From contig CAWBOK010000003.1 of assembly GCA_963790415.1 (NCBI GenBank), forward strand, positions 868,001-932,000: a stretch of DNA of 64,000 nucleotides, in the 5' to 3' direction. This stretch comes from JAJZQZ01 sp963790415 (GTDB lineage Bacteria; Actinomycetota; Thermoleophilia; RBG-16-64-13). Each line of letters opens with the position of its first letter. Position 1 is the stretch's first letter. The position numbers and the translations under genes are program-made. Positions 25,989-35,022 of this stretch are shown piece by piece. The notes beneath the pieces are model-generated. The model had not been told where the DNA came from. It did no database searches and was given only the letters and a program-made list of their open reading frames with translations.

Positions 25989-26786
25989 CTACTGGGGAGC
26001 GTCCTTGGTCACCTGCAGGTGTACGTGGCTGCCTCCGTCATGCGTGAGTTCGGCGAGTCGTTCACCGAGGTCTCCCTGCGGAACGCGCACTTTACCCAAC
26101 TGGGTCTTGCCCTTCGTCGACCGTCTGGCCGATGGAGACGGCGGGGTCTTCCAACAGGAAGATGGAGAGAGTCAGCCCGCTTGTGCCCCTTCGGGCGGAT
26201 GTCTATCTGCACGTCGTCGTATTTACCGTAGAGCTTGTAGGTCTTGACGGCGACTACGACACCCGAGACCGGGCTCGTGATAGGCGTGCCGGAAGGCGCG
26301 CCCACATCGACGGCGCCCGTCTCCGTGACCACGCGTCCGGTGCCGCGGAGGATGTAGTAGCGCACGGAGGCATCTATCCGAGAACACGGCCCCGATGCTG
26401 CGTGATACGACGCCGCCGTTCATCTGCTCGCCTATGGGGATGAAGGACTCGGCCCCCTCGTCGCTCAGCGGGAGGTAGGCGATGATGGTGGCATCTTGCG
26501 CCGGCACCGGCAGGACGAGGTTGGTGTCACCCAGACGCGCGAAGACGGGGTGCTGAGCGCCCGAAGCATCGACAGGGTCGACCGTGGAGGGCTGATCGGT
26601 CACGAGGAGTTCCCCTTCCGTGACCTGCGCCGTGGAGCTGTTGGCCAGGGACATGACCACGTAGGCGCTTATGGCAAGGGTGAACAGCACGAATAGGCTG
26701 ACGAATCTGACCCTCCGCCGACGCACTATGACCCGCCGGCGCCTGGTGTGGCGGACGGCCGCATGTTGAGGCTGCTGTGCTGGCAT
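25989..26786 (-). CDS. Membrane-anchored M23 (LytM)-like protein, frame-broken three times
   Basis: Starting from the ATG at 26786 the protein has an Arg-rich cytoplasmic start, one membrane helix (FVSLFVLFTLAISAYVVMSL) and an extracytoplasmic M23-like domain with VDVGAPSGTPITSPVSG and a C-terminal HVHLQV. As read, the frame breaks near 26379, 26175 and 26109. Each break is a single extra base, and together they restore the original frame, which ends at the TAG at 25989-25991. The first metal His expected in active M23 enzymes is missing, so it may be a LytM activator rather than a peptidase. No gene partner is obvious. Confidence 0.6.
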
Positions 26787-26947
26787 CGCGACCAAGACTA
26801 GCACCATGCCACGGAAAAGGCCACCCGCAGGACGGCCGGCACTTCCTCGACCGTACTGGCCGAGCGTCGAATGTATACTACGGCAAAAGCACGATCCACA
26901 CGCCGCGACTCGCGGCAGGCGATCGTTCGGGGGGAGGAGGACGTGGC

Positions 26948-28118
26948 GTGCAGGTGACCATACCCCGCTGGGCTCAGGCGGTCGGCATCCCACTCGTGGT
27001 TCTGCTCGCCGTGTTTGCGGCGCGGGCGGTGGGCCACGCGTTGTTCGTGTTCACGTTGGCCGCTCTGGTGGCGTTGCTCCTGAACCCGCTGGTGGAGGCC
27101 CTGCGCCGTCTGCGGGTGCCGCGGCCGGTCGGCGCCCCGCTCGTGTATCTGACGTTTCTCGCGATCGTCGTCGTGGTGTTCGTGGTGGGGCTGCCGCCGC
27201 TGGTGCAGCAGGGCCGGGAGCTGGTCGGAGCGCGCTCCCGAATGGATCGACCAGGCCGGTCAGCAGATGACCTCGTTCCAGACGTACCTTGACAAGAGGC
27301 ACATCGCTGTCGATCTGCAGGCACTGGGGCAACAGGTGAGCGACTGGATGCAGACGGAGGGCCTCAAGTCGGCGGGAACGGTGCTCAACTTCGGGGTGGG
27401 TGTCGTCGGCGGTCTGGCCACGTTCGTGCTCATGCTATTCGTCAGCTTCTACATGCTGGTCGATGGGCGGCGCATCACTCGATACCTCGCCCACGTGCTT
27501 CCCGGCGATGATGACACTATCAGTCAGTATCTGGACGGGCTGCAGGTCTCGTTCACCCGATTCGTCAAGGGGCAGTCCCTGCTGGGCTTCTCGGTCGGGT
27601 TGGCGGCGGGCCTCGGGGTGTGGATCTTGGGCTGGGATGTCGTGGACATCTGGCCGGAAGGCAGCCAGTACGCCCTCCTGTTCGGAGTGTGGGCGGGCAT
27701 CACGGAGGTGATCCCCTACGTCGGACCCTGGCTGGGGGCGTTCCCGCCGGTGGTGCTGGCTCTCTTCCACTCCCCGGTGACCGCGTTGTGGGTGGCCCTC
27801 ATCTTCTTCATCGTGCAGATGTTGGAGAACCACATTCTCGTGCCGAACATCATGGGGGCGACCGTGGGCGTGCATCCACTGGTGGTCATGTTCGCCCTTC
27901 TGGCTGCCGCCGAGGTCGGGGGCATCTTGGGCATGCTCGCCGTCCTGCCCCTCCTGGCGATGCTGAAGCACACGCTCACCTTCTTCGACCTGCGGCTTTC
28001 CAAAGCGCCGTGGGTCGCCGAGGACGGCGTGGTGGCCGGCGCCCGTCGAGCGTCCTCCGCGACGAGTCCGCCGCTGAGGCCGCCCGTGCGCATTGTTGAG
28101 CCCCAGGAATACTGTTAG
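26948..28118 (+). CDS. AI-2E family transporter (one frameshift)
   Basis: From the GTG at 26948, behind GGAGGAGG, the protein runs in two frames joined at about 27227, where one extra base sits in CTGGTCGGAGCG. Joined, it gives about 389 residues with the AI-2E (PF01594) layout: two N-terminal helix pairs, a cytosolic helical domain (DKRHIAVDLQALGQQVSDW), then four or five helices with PYVGPWLGAFPPV and ENHILVPNIMGATVGVHP. Members export AI-2-like signals, or act as Na+/H+ antiporters; the substrate cannot be read. The downstream part alone (from 27267) is open and could be mistaken for the whole gene. Confidence 0.8.
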
Positions 28119-28179
28119 AATCACGACGCATTGGACGAAGGGCCACAGATAGTCAGCCTGCGCGACCAGCTCGGGATCC

Positions 28180-28741
28180 GTGCGCGACAAGTCGCTCGAG
28201 CCATTGACGCGCACCCTGCAGCGTCTGCACGTGACTCCGAACCAGATCACCGTCTTCGGAGCCCTCGTCAACGTGGGGGCGGCGGGTCTCGTGGTAAGGG
28301 GCGACTACACGGCGGCGGGCATCGTGTTCCTTCTGGGCTCGTGCCTTGACATGCTCGACGGGGCACTCGCCCGTCTCGCGCGCATGGTCACACCGTTCGG
28401 TGCGTTCTTCGACTCCACTCTGGACAGGACGGTCGAGGGCGTGCTGCTGGCCGCTATCGCCTACCGATTCTCGCTGGACGGGCGGAACGTGACTGTGGCG
28501 CATCACAGTGCTCGCTCTGCTCGGCTCTCTTCTCGTGAGCTACACGCGCGCCCGGGCGGAAGCGCTCGGGCTGGAGTGCAAGGTGGGGTTGGCCAGCCGC
28601 GCGGAGCGTGTGGTGTTGCTCTCTCTGGGCCTGGTGTTCCCCGTGCTGTTGCCCTACGCTATCTATCTGCTTGCGGCGCTGACGGGCATCACCGTCGTCC
28701 AGCGCGTCGTCCATACGTATCGTCAGATCCAGGTTCGCTGA
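28180..28741 (+). CDS. CDP-alcohol phosphatidyltransferase, likely phosphatidylinositol-phosphate synthase (one frameshift)
   Basis: The catalytic signature D-x2-D-G-x2-A-R-x8-G-x3-D-x3-D is complete in DMLDGALAR...FGAFFDSTLD. The frame breaks near 28494 by one extra base; the second part (LALLGSLLVSYTRARAEALG...) completes the C-terminal helices, giving about 186 residues and six membrane helices. The next gene makes inositol-3-phosphate, so CDP-diacylglycerol plus inositol phosphate is the likely reaction, as in actinobacterial PgsA1-type enzymes. The start is uncertain: reading from a TTG at 28131 would be in another frame, joined by a further extra base near 28180. Confidence 0.75.
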
Positions 28742-28786
28742 CCGGCCGCGGGCCGAGCGGACCTCAAGGGAAGAGGGAGGAACCAG

Positions 28787-29929
28787 GTGAGCGGAAAAGT
28801 CCGAGTCGCCATCATAGGCGCGGGGAATTGCGCCTCATCGTTCGTGCAGGGGGTGCATTACTACCGGGAAGCGAAGGCCGGCGAGTTCGTCCCCGGGCTC
28901 ATGCACGTGAATCTGGGCGGCTACCACATCTCGGATATCGAGTTCACCGCCGCTTTCGACGTGGACAAGACCAAGGTGGGCAAAGACCTCTCGCAGGCGA
29001 TCTTTTCCGGCATGAACAACACGGTGAAGTTCGCCGAAGTCCCCGAGATGGGCGTAGAGGTATACCGAGGCATGACCCACGATGGTCTGGGCAAATACCT
29101 GTCCGAGGTCATCGAGGCGGCCCCTGGTCCCACCGCCGACGTCATCGGCATCCTGAAGGAGACGCAGACCGATGTCGTGGTGAGCTACCTGCCGGTGGGC
29201 AGCGAGATGGCCACCAAATGGTACGTCGAGCAGATACTCGACGCGGGCTGCGCCTTCGTCAACTGCATACCGGTCTTCATAGCCCGCGAGCCGTACTGGC
29301 AAAGGCGGTTCGAGGAACGCGGCCTCCCCATGATCGGAGACGACATCAAGTCCCAAGTGGGGGCCACTATCGTCCACCGAGTGCTCACCCGGCTGATGCG
29401 CGAGCGGGGGGTCAAGCTCGAGCGCACCAGCCAGCTCAATGTGGGTGGCAACACCGACTTTCTCAACATGCTCGAGCGGGAGCGCTTGGAGAGCAAGAAG
29501 ATATCCAAGACCAACGCGGTGACCTCCCAACTCGACTACGACATGGGGCCGGACAACGTGCATATCGGACCCTCCGACTACGTGAAATGGCTCGACGATC
29601 GCAAGTGGGCCTATATCCGCATGGAAGGCCGCACATTCGGTGACGTGCCCTTGAACATCGAGTTGAAGCTCGAAGTGGTCGACTCGCCCAATTCCGCCGG
29701 CATCGTCATCGATGCCGTGCGTTGCGCGAAACTGGCCCTCGACCGCGGGCTGAGCGGCTCGCTGTTCGCGCCGTCGTCGTATTTCATGAAGTCTCCCCCC
29801 GAGCAGTACAGTGATTCCGATGCGCGGGACAAGACCGAGGCGTTCATTGCGGGCGCCGATGACGGAGGCAAGGCGGCGAAGGGCGGCAAGGCCAAGACCG
29901 TGAAGGCGGAAGTCCCCGCGGTCGACTGA
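28787..29929 (+). CDS. ino1: Inositol-3-phosphate synthase
   Basis: 380 residues from GTG. The NAD-binding start VRVAIIGAGNCASSFVQG, the core LNVGGNTDFLNM, SKKISKTNAV and GPSDYVKWLDDRK, and the late EVVDSPNSAGIVIDAVRC fit the short, actinobacterial/archaeal type of Ino1. It isomerises glucose-6-phosphate to inositol-3-phosphate with bound NAD. The C-terminal 30 residues are an Ala/Lys/Gly-rich tail. Together with the preceding phosphatidyltransferase and the following glycosyltransferase it forms an inositol-lipid locus. Confidence 0.95.
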   Translation: MSGKVRVAIIGAGNCASSFVQGVHYYREAKAGEFVPGLMHVNLGGYHISDIEFTAAFDVDKTKVGKDLSQAIFSGMNNTVKFAEVPEMGVEVYRGMTHDGLGKYLSEVIEAAPGPTADVIGILKETQTDVVVSYLPVGSEMATKWYVEQILDAGCAFVNCIPVFIAREPYWQRRFEERGLPMIGDDIKSQVGATIVHRVLTRLMRERGVKLERTSQLNVGGNTDFLNMLERERLESKKISKTNAVTSQLDYDMGPDNVHIGPSDYVKWLDDRKWAYIRMEGRTFGDVPLNIELKLEVVDSPNSAGIVIDAVRCAKLALDRGLSGSLFAPSSYFMKSPPEQYSDSDARDKTEAFIAGADDGGKAAKGGKAKTVKAEVPAVD

Positions 29930-29986
29930 TCGAGCACGGGGACGCGGCGCCGGCAGGCCGTCGACCCGCTGCCGGAGGGAGCTGAC

Positions 29987-31960
29987 GTGAGCGCCGAGAG
30001 CCTGCGCGTCGCGCTGGTCACGCCCTTCGCTTGGCCGGAGCCGAGCGCGGTGAACCAGCACGTGGCCGACCTCGCGCGGGAACTGGTCGCGCGGGGCCAT
30101 CGACCCGCCGTGCTGTGTTCGTCCGATGACGTGGGCGAGCTTCAGCGCATGCGTCGGCTCTGCCGGCGTCCCGCCGAGGCGGTCCTCGACCACCTGGCGG
30201 TCTGGGCGCGGGACACGCTGCCGCCTGCCGAACTCCTGCCTCCGGAACACGTCGGCCCCCTTCGCCGGGGAGACCGCGTGCCGGTGGTGCCGCTGGGCAG
30301 GAGCTTCCCCACACTGGCGAACGGTTCGGTCGCCAACATCGGCCTGCCTGTTGACGTCACCTCGCGTCTCGAACGCATATTGGTCGGGGGTGGATTCGAT
30401 CTCGTGCACGTGCACGAGCCGATCGCTCCGTCTCTCAGTTTCACGGCCATACGGGAAGCGCGGAGCCCCGTGATCGCTACCTTCCACTCCACGCCGTTGG
30501 GACTGCTGGGCTACGAGTTGGGACATCGTCTGTTGGGCCGCTTCTACGAGCGTCTCGATGGGAGGGTGGTCACGTCTGAACGGGCGGTTCGGGTCCTCCG
30601 CGACTTCTTCGGGGGCGAGTACCAGGCTGTGCCGGCGGGAACGCGGCTGGCGGTTTCGCCGCCGGTCTCGTCGTCGACATCGCCCGGCCGAGGTCTCTAC
30701 GTCTATCGGGGTGACGACCGCCGGGGGCTTCGGGCGTTTCTGCGGGCTCTGGCCACCGCCTTCCCCGCGGAACTCCAGAGCGTGGTCGTGGCCCTACACC
30801 GGCCGTCGGCGGACCGTTGGCCTCCGGGACCGGCACCTCGCCGGCTGCGCTCGAGGGTTACCTGGGTGGATTTCGACGACACCCTCGAGCTTCAACCCCT
30901 CTACGACGAGGCCGCGCTGGTGTTCCTGCCGTACCTGGGAGGCGAGTGGCTGCTACCCGCAGTCTCGGAGGCCGTGGTCACCGGGCGGCCTGCCATCGCA
31001 CCCGAGTTGCCGGTCGTACGTGATCTGCTCGGTCTCGTGACCGGCACCAGGTTCTTCGATCCCGCGCTGGAGCAGTCCTTGGCGTCAAGCCTTGGCGCCC
31101 CTTCGGAATCTCACTCCGCTACGGCCGGCGCCGACGCGACTCAGCACATGATGCCGAGCGTCGCCGAGGCCACCCTCGGGCTCTACGAGGAGGTGATGTC
31201 GGCGACCTCCCGCCACAGGGGCGCGGGTCGGTCGGGAAGCAGACGGAGGGTACCCGTTCTGTCTGACACGTTCCTTCCGGTCGTGGACGATCGCGACTGG
31301 ATCCACGCCGACCTGCACGTGCACACCAGCCATTCGAAAGACTGCGCCGTACCGGTGGAAGCAGTGCTCGCCACCGCCCGGGAGGTGGGGCTGGGAGCTC
31401 TCGCCATCGCCGATCACAATACGATCAGCGGGGCGTTGGAAGCCGCGGAGATGGTTGGCGAAGGTCTCATCGTCATCGTGGCCGAAGAGGTCATGACCCA
31501 GTCGGGCGAGGTGATCGGGCTGTTCCTGCGCGAGCCCATCCCCAAGGGCCTGCCCTTCGAAGAGGCGCTTTCTCTGATCAAGGAGCAGGGCGGTCTGGTC
31601 TATATCCCCCATCCCTTCGATCGGCTGCGTACGACTCCGTCGTATCGGCTGATGGTCGACAATCTGCACCGCATCGACGCGATCGAGACTTATAACGCCC
31701 GCAACTACCTGGCGTCGTTCAACCTCAACGCCGAACGCTTCGCGTCCAAGTACAATCTGGCCGCCGGTGCGGGGAGTGATAGTCACGTGCTACCCGGTCT
31801 GGGCACGGCTATGTTGCGTATGCCGCGCTTCCAGGGGCCGGAAGAGTTCATGGCCGCCTTGCGCGAAGCCGATATAGTAACCAGGCGGAGGAGTCTGCTG
31901 TATCTGCAATCGCTCAAGCTGCTCCAGACGACCCTTGACCGGGTGATGCCCGTCAGGTGA
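29987..31960 (+). CDS. Glycosyltransferase (GT4-like) fused to a PHP domain
   Basis: 657 residues from GTG. Residues 1-400 look like a GT-B glycosyltransferase: LRVALVTPFAWPEPSAVNQH with a glycine-poor start, FDLVHVHEPIAP, and a C-terminal half ending LVFLPYLGGEWLLPAVSEAV. Residues 435-657 are a PHP phosphoesterase domain with all usual metal ligands: DLHVHTSHSKD near 440, IADHNTISG, EEVMTQSGE, YIPHPFDR, ETYNARN and GAGSDSH near 594. The gene order suggests mannosylation of phosphatidylinositol or a related lipid step; the PHP part might remove a phosphate. The fusion is uncommon to my knowledge. Confidence 0.8.
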   Translation: MSAESLRVALVTPFAWPEPSAVNQHVADLARELVARGHRPAVLCSSDDVGELQRMRRLCRRPAEAVLDHLAVWARDTLPPAELLPPEHVGPLRRGDRVPVVPLGRSFPTLANGSVANIGLPVDVTSRLERILVGGGFDLVHVHEPIAPSLSFTAIREARSPVIATFHSTPLGLLGYELGHRLLGRFYERLDGRVVTSERAVRVLRDFFGGEYQAVPAGTRLAVSPPVSSSTSPGRGLYVYRGDDRRGLRAFLRALATAFPAELQSVVVALHRPSADRWPPGPAPRRLRSRVTWVDFDDTLELQPLYDEAALVFLPYLGGEWLLPAVSEAVVTGRPAIAPELPVVRDLLGLVTGTRFFDPALEQSLASSLGAPSESHSATAGADATQHMMPSVAEATLGLYEEVMSATSRHRGAGRSGSRRRVPVLSDTFLPVVDDRDWIHADLHVHTSHSKDCAVPVEAVLATAREVGLGALAIADHNTISGALEAAEMVGEGLIVIVAEEVMTQSGEVIGLFLREPIPKGLPFEEALSLIKEQGGLVYIPHPFDRLRTTPSYRLMVDNLHRIDAIETYNARNYLASFNLNAERFASKYNLAAGAGSDSHVLPGLGTAMLRMPRFQGPEEFMAALREADIVTRRRSLLYLQSLKLLQTTLDRVMPVR

Positions 31961-32071
31961 CCGTCCGGCGGGCACGGGTGCGCAGGAGTTTCCCGCCGAC
32001 CGGCCAATAGTATGTAGCGACCCCCGGGGTGGACTCTTCGAGACGAGGCGCCCCTGTGCGCCAGGAGATGG

Positions 32072-32716
32072 ATGACCATCGAGCCGATCAAGAAACCGGA
32101 ACACCGCTCGTCCGCTCCGGACGTCGGCGATCTGTACCGCAAGCTCGAAGAACGCGCCATCGCCGAAAGCAACGACCTGAACCGTCGTGTGACTCAGTGC
32201 CGCACCTGTCGGCGCGGCGACTTCATGCCCGCGGTGGGTTCCGGACATCCGCTGGCCGACATCCTCTTGGTCAAGTACGCTCCTCGCTATCAGGAAGCCA
32301 GTGAGGGTGTAGCCTTCTTCGGGCGCTCCGGGGCCGCGGTGCTCAAGAGCATGGAACGGATGAGCGTCGATCCGCTCTTGCTCTACGGCACGAACGTGAT
32401 CAAGTGCTCAGGGGTCGAACAGGTCGAGGGCGAAGCCAACTGCCCCGGGTATTTCCTGGAGGAGTTCCACATCACCCGCCCGAGGCTGCTGGTCGTGATG
32501 GGGCGCGAGACCCTGGATGTGGTCAACCGTTCCCTACCCGAAGGGGTGGGCGAGATAGAGTCGGCACCCGGCACGATCCAAGATCTCACTCCGTTCTGCA
32601 AGGCTCTCGTCACACCCGACATCGACGGCGCCCTCGACGACGCCGACGCCAAGCGGGCGTTCTGGACGTGCTTCCGCGTCGTCGGCGAGTGGTTCCGCGA
32701 CGAGCCTCCCTATTGA
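32072..32716 (+). CDS. Uracil-DNA glycosylase-like protein (family 4/5 fold), degenerate active site
   Basis: 214 residues from the ATG after AGGAGATGG. Four Cys positioned as in 4Fe-4S family 4 glycosylases are present (QCRTCRRG, VIKCSG, ANCPGYF), together with FFGRSGAAVLKSMERM, YGTNVIKC and RPRLLVVMGRETLDVV. The catalytic GEAPG-type loop is replaced by VKYAPRYQEAS, so uracil excision is doubtful. It overlaps the membrane protein downstream by 4 bases. It may have become a binding protein or act on another lesion. Confidence 0.75.
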   Translation: MTIEPIKKPEHRSSAPDVGDLYRKLEERAIAESNDLNRRVTQCRTCRRGDFMPAVGSGHPLADILLVKYAPRYQEASEGVAFFGRSGAAVLKSMERMSVDPLLLYGTNVIKCSGVEQVEGEANCPGYFLEEFHITRPRLLVVMGRETLDVVNRSLPEGVGEIESAPGTIQDLTPFCKALVTPDIDGALDDADAKRAFWTCFRVVGEWFRDEPPY

Positions 32717-33504
32717 CCGTCGCACCCGGCCGTCGATCGCCCCAGCCGTCGCCGCCGAGGCTCTCGCGCGCTCGGGGGGCGTCGAGTAACCTTCTCCCCC
32801 TTGCGGCCCCCGGCGTCGCCGCCGTAGTGACGCAGGTCGTGGTCGCGTGGCTGCCGCACACGCCTTGGCCCGAGGTCGACGGAGTGCTCGGCTTCGTGCT
32901 CTGCCTGCTTCCTGTCGCGTGGGTGGTGTGGGTGCTCTGCTCGCGGCCGCTGCCGACGTCACTCCTGGCACTCGCCTGCGTAGCGGCGCTCGGTCTCGCG
33001 CTCGTCATGGCCTGGCAGGGTTCGTTCACGGCGGCGGTGCCGTTCCAGGTTGTGGCGGCGGCCGGTTTCGGGATCCTGCTTGCGAGGCAGGTCGCCGCGG
33101 CGTCGTGGCTGGCCGCATTCGCCGGGGTGGCCATCCTGGCCGACGCGTGGAGTGTCTTCGCCGGTCCCACCCGGAAGGTGGTGGAGCAGGCTCCTCGCGT
33201 GCTGGATTATGTCTTGGTCCATTTCACGCCGCTGGGCGGCCCTCTTGCCGGGCTCGGCCTGGGCATGAGCGACCTGGTCTTCCTTGCCCTCTTTTTGGCA
33301 GGGAGCCGGGCGCTCGGGTTGAACGTGAGGGCGGGTTACGCCGCCATGCTGGGATCGTTCGTGGCGACCGTGATGTTGGCGGTGTGGTGGAAGCCGGCCG
33401 TTCCCGCCTTGCCTCTGCTCAGTCTGGCGTTCCTTGCGGTCAACATTCCCGCCTGGGCGGCGATGGTCCGGCGCCGTCGGCGCGGAGGCGCCGCCCGAGG
33501 CTAG
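32713..33504 (+). CDS. Polytopic membrane protein of unknown function
   Basis: 263 residues from the TTG that overlaps the UDG-like stop as TTGA. A 30-residue basic, Ser/Pro-rich start is followed by seven or eight hydrophobic helices (AAVVTQVVVAWLPHTPWPEV; LLALACVAALGLALVMAW; SDLVFLALFLAGSRALGL). Not recognised as a known transporter or enzyme. The frame is open upstream of 32713, but that part is shadow. The 3' end overlaps convergent rlmD by 4 bases. Confidence 0.65.
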   Translation: MTVAPGRRSPQPSPPRLSRARGASSNLLPLAAPGVAAVVTQVVVAWLPHTPWPEVDGVLGFVLCLLPVAWVVWVLCSRPLPTSLLALACVAALGLALVMAWQGSFTAAVPFQVVAAAGFGILLARQVAAASWLAAFAGVAILADAWSVFAGPTRKVVEQAPRVLDYVLVHFTPLGGPLAGLGLGMSDLVFLALFLAGSRALGLNVRAGYAAMLGSFVATVMLAVWWKPAVPALPLLSLAFLAVNIPAWAAMVRRRRRGGAARG

Positions 33505-34961
33505 CCGACGGTCGCCGCGTCGGGTTCCAGAGCTTCGGTCGGCTCCCGTTCCTGGGTCGGTCCGCGTTCCTCGGTCGGCTGTCGCTCCAGTAGGCCTACG
33601 GCCTCGATGTGGGGCGTGTGGGGGAACATGTCGACCGGCGTGACCCGCCGCAGACGGTAACCGGCCTCCTGGAACAGGGCGATATTGGGCGCCATGGTCG
33701 AGGGGTTGCACGACACGTAGACCACCCTCTTCGGCTCCGCGGCGGCCACGCGGGCGATCACTTTGTGGGCCAGCCCACCCCGCGGGGGGTCCACTACCAC
33801 CACATCGGGGCGGTCCACGTCGGCAGGCAGCCCGCGGCTGCCTTCCAGTACTTCCTTCAACACGACGCGTGCGTCGCCCTTGAGCCACGTGGCCGTCGTT
33901 ATGCCGTTGAGCTCGGCATTGGTCTGTGCGTCGCGCACGGCCGCCTCGACGAGTTCGATACCGAGCACCGCGCGGGCGGAGCGCGCCAGGTAGAGGGCGA
34001 TGGAGCCGATGCCGCAGTAGAGGTCCCACACCACCTCGGAGCCGGTGAGCCCCGCTTCAGCGGCGGCGGTCGCGTAGAGGATCTCGGCCATGGAGGTGTT
34101 GGTCTGGAAGAAGGCGTCGGCCGAGATCCTGAGAGAGAGATCGCCGATCCGCTCGTGGAGGTAAGGCCGGCCCCACAGCGTCTGATGAGGCTGACCCGCC
34201 GCCACATCGGCTGGGCCGGAGTTGGTGGAATGCAGGATCCCCACCACCTGAGGATGGTGTGCGCGCAGGAGCCGCACGAGCCCCTCCGCGTCGGAGAGGT
34301 CGCCGGGAGCGGTCACCAGGTTGACCAGGACCTCGCCCGTGGCTTGGGCTTCGCGCATCGCGAGGTGCCGCGCGTAGCCGGTGAGGGCCCGCGGGTTCCA
34401 GGGGGCGACACCGGTATTCCGCAGCCACTCTTCCACGGTGGTGCGCACCGCTTCGGTGGTCACGGGCAGCAGGTGGCACTCCTGCAAGGGCAGCACCCGA
34501 TCCCACCTGCCGGGAGGGTGGAAGCCCACTACCAGTCGCCCCTCATGCTCGCCGATGGAGAACTCCACTTTGTTCCGATAGCGCCAGGGGTGACCCATCC
34601 CGATGATCGGCCGCATCTCGAAACCGCTCAGGCCCCCCAGCCTCTCCAGCGAGTCGCGGACCTGCAGCTCCTTGTAGCGCAGCTGCACCTGGTAGTCGAG
34701 GCTCTGCCAGCGACAGCCGCCACAGGTGCCGAAGTGCCGGCAGACCGCATCCCGGCGGTCCGGCGAGGGCTGCACGATCTCGTCGAGGCGGGCCTCGGCG
34801 TAGCGCTTCTTTGTGCGGGTCACCACGGCGCGCACCACGTCGCCGGGCACCGCGCCATCGACGAACACCACGAAGTCGTCCAGGCGGCCGAGTCCCTGGC
34901 CCCCGAAGGCCAGCGTCGTGATGGGGAGTTCGACTGTCTGTCCCTTGGCGGGTCGGGTCAC
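33501..34961 (-). CDS. rlmD: 23S rRNA (uracil-C5)-methyltransferase, RlmD/TrmA family
   Basis: 486 residues. An N-terminal TRAM domain (VELPITTLAFGGQGLGRLDD) binds RNA; Cys 74, 80 and 83 (CRHFGTCGGC) plus a later Cys fit the 4Fe-4S cluster of RlmD-like enzymes; the SAM domain contains DLYCGIGSIALYLAR, VVVDPPRGG and the nucleophile in YVSCNPSTMAPN near residue 415. The C-terminal 25 residues are a repetitive Glu/Pro-rich tail (TEERGPTQEREPTEALEP). Which uridine is methylated cannot be told from sequence alone. Confidence 0.9.
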   Translation of the reverse strand: MTRPAKGQTVELPITTLAFGGQGLGRLDDFVVFVDGAVPGDVVRAVVTRTKKRYAEARLDEIVQPSPDRRDAVCRHFGTCGGCRWQSLDYQVQLRYKELQVRDSLERLGGLSGFEMRPIIGMGHPWRYRNKVEFSIGEHEGRLVVGFHPPGRWDRVLPLQECHLLPVTTEAVRTTVEEWLRNTGVAPWNPRALTGYARHLAMREAQATGEVLVNLVTAPGDLSDAEGLVRLLRAHHPQVVGILHSTNSGPADVAAGQPHQTLWGRPYLHERIGDLSLRISADAFFQTNTSMAEILYATAAAEAGLTGSEVVWDLYCGIGSIALYLARSARAVLGIELVEAAVRDAQTNAELNGITTATWLKGDARVVLKEVLEGSRGLPADVDRPDVVVVDPPRGGLAHKVIARVAAAEPKRVVYVSCNPSTMAPNIALFQEAGYRLRRVTPVDMFPHTPHIEAVGLLERQPTEERGPTQEREPTEALEPDAATVG

Positions 34962-35022
34962 GGGGGTCCTCTCGAGCGCGGTGTAAAGGGGGCCGGCGAA
35001 GGCCGGGTGGTAGTATACCGCC

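Noticed and set aside
28835..30526. 563-residue minus-strand frame across ino1 and the glycosyltransferase
   Set aside because: Shadow of two well-recognised plus-strand genes; no domain.
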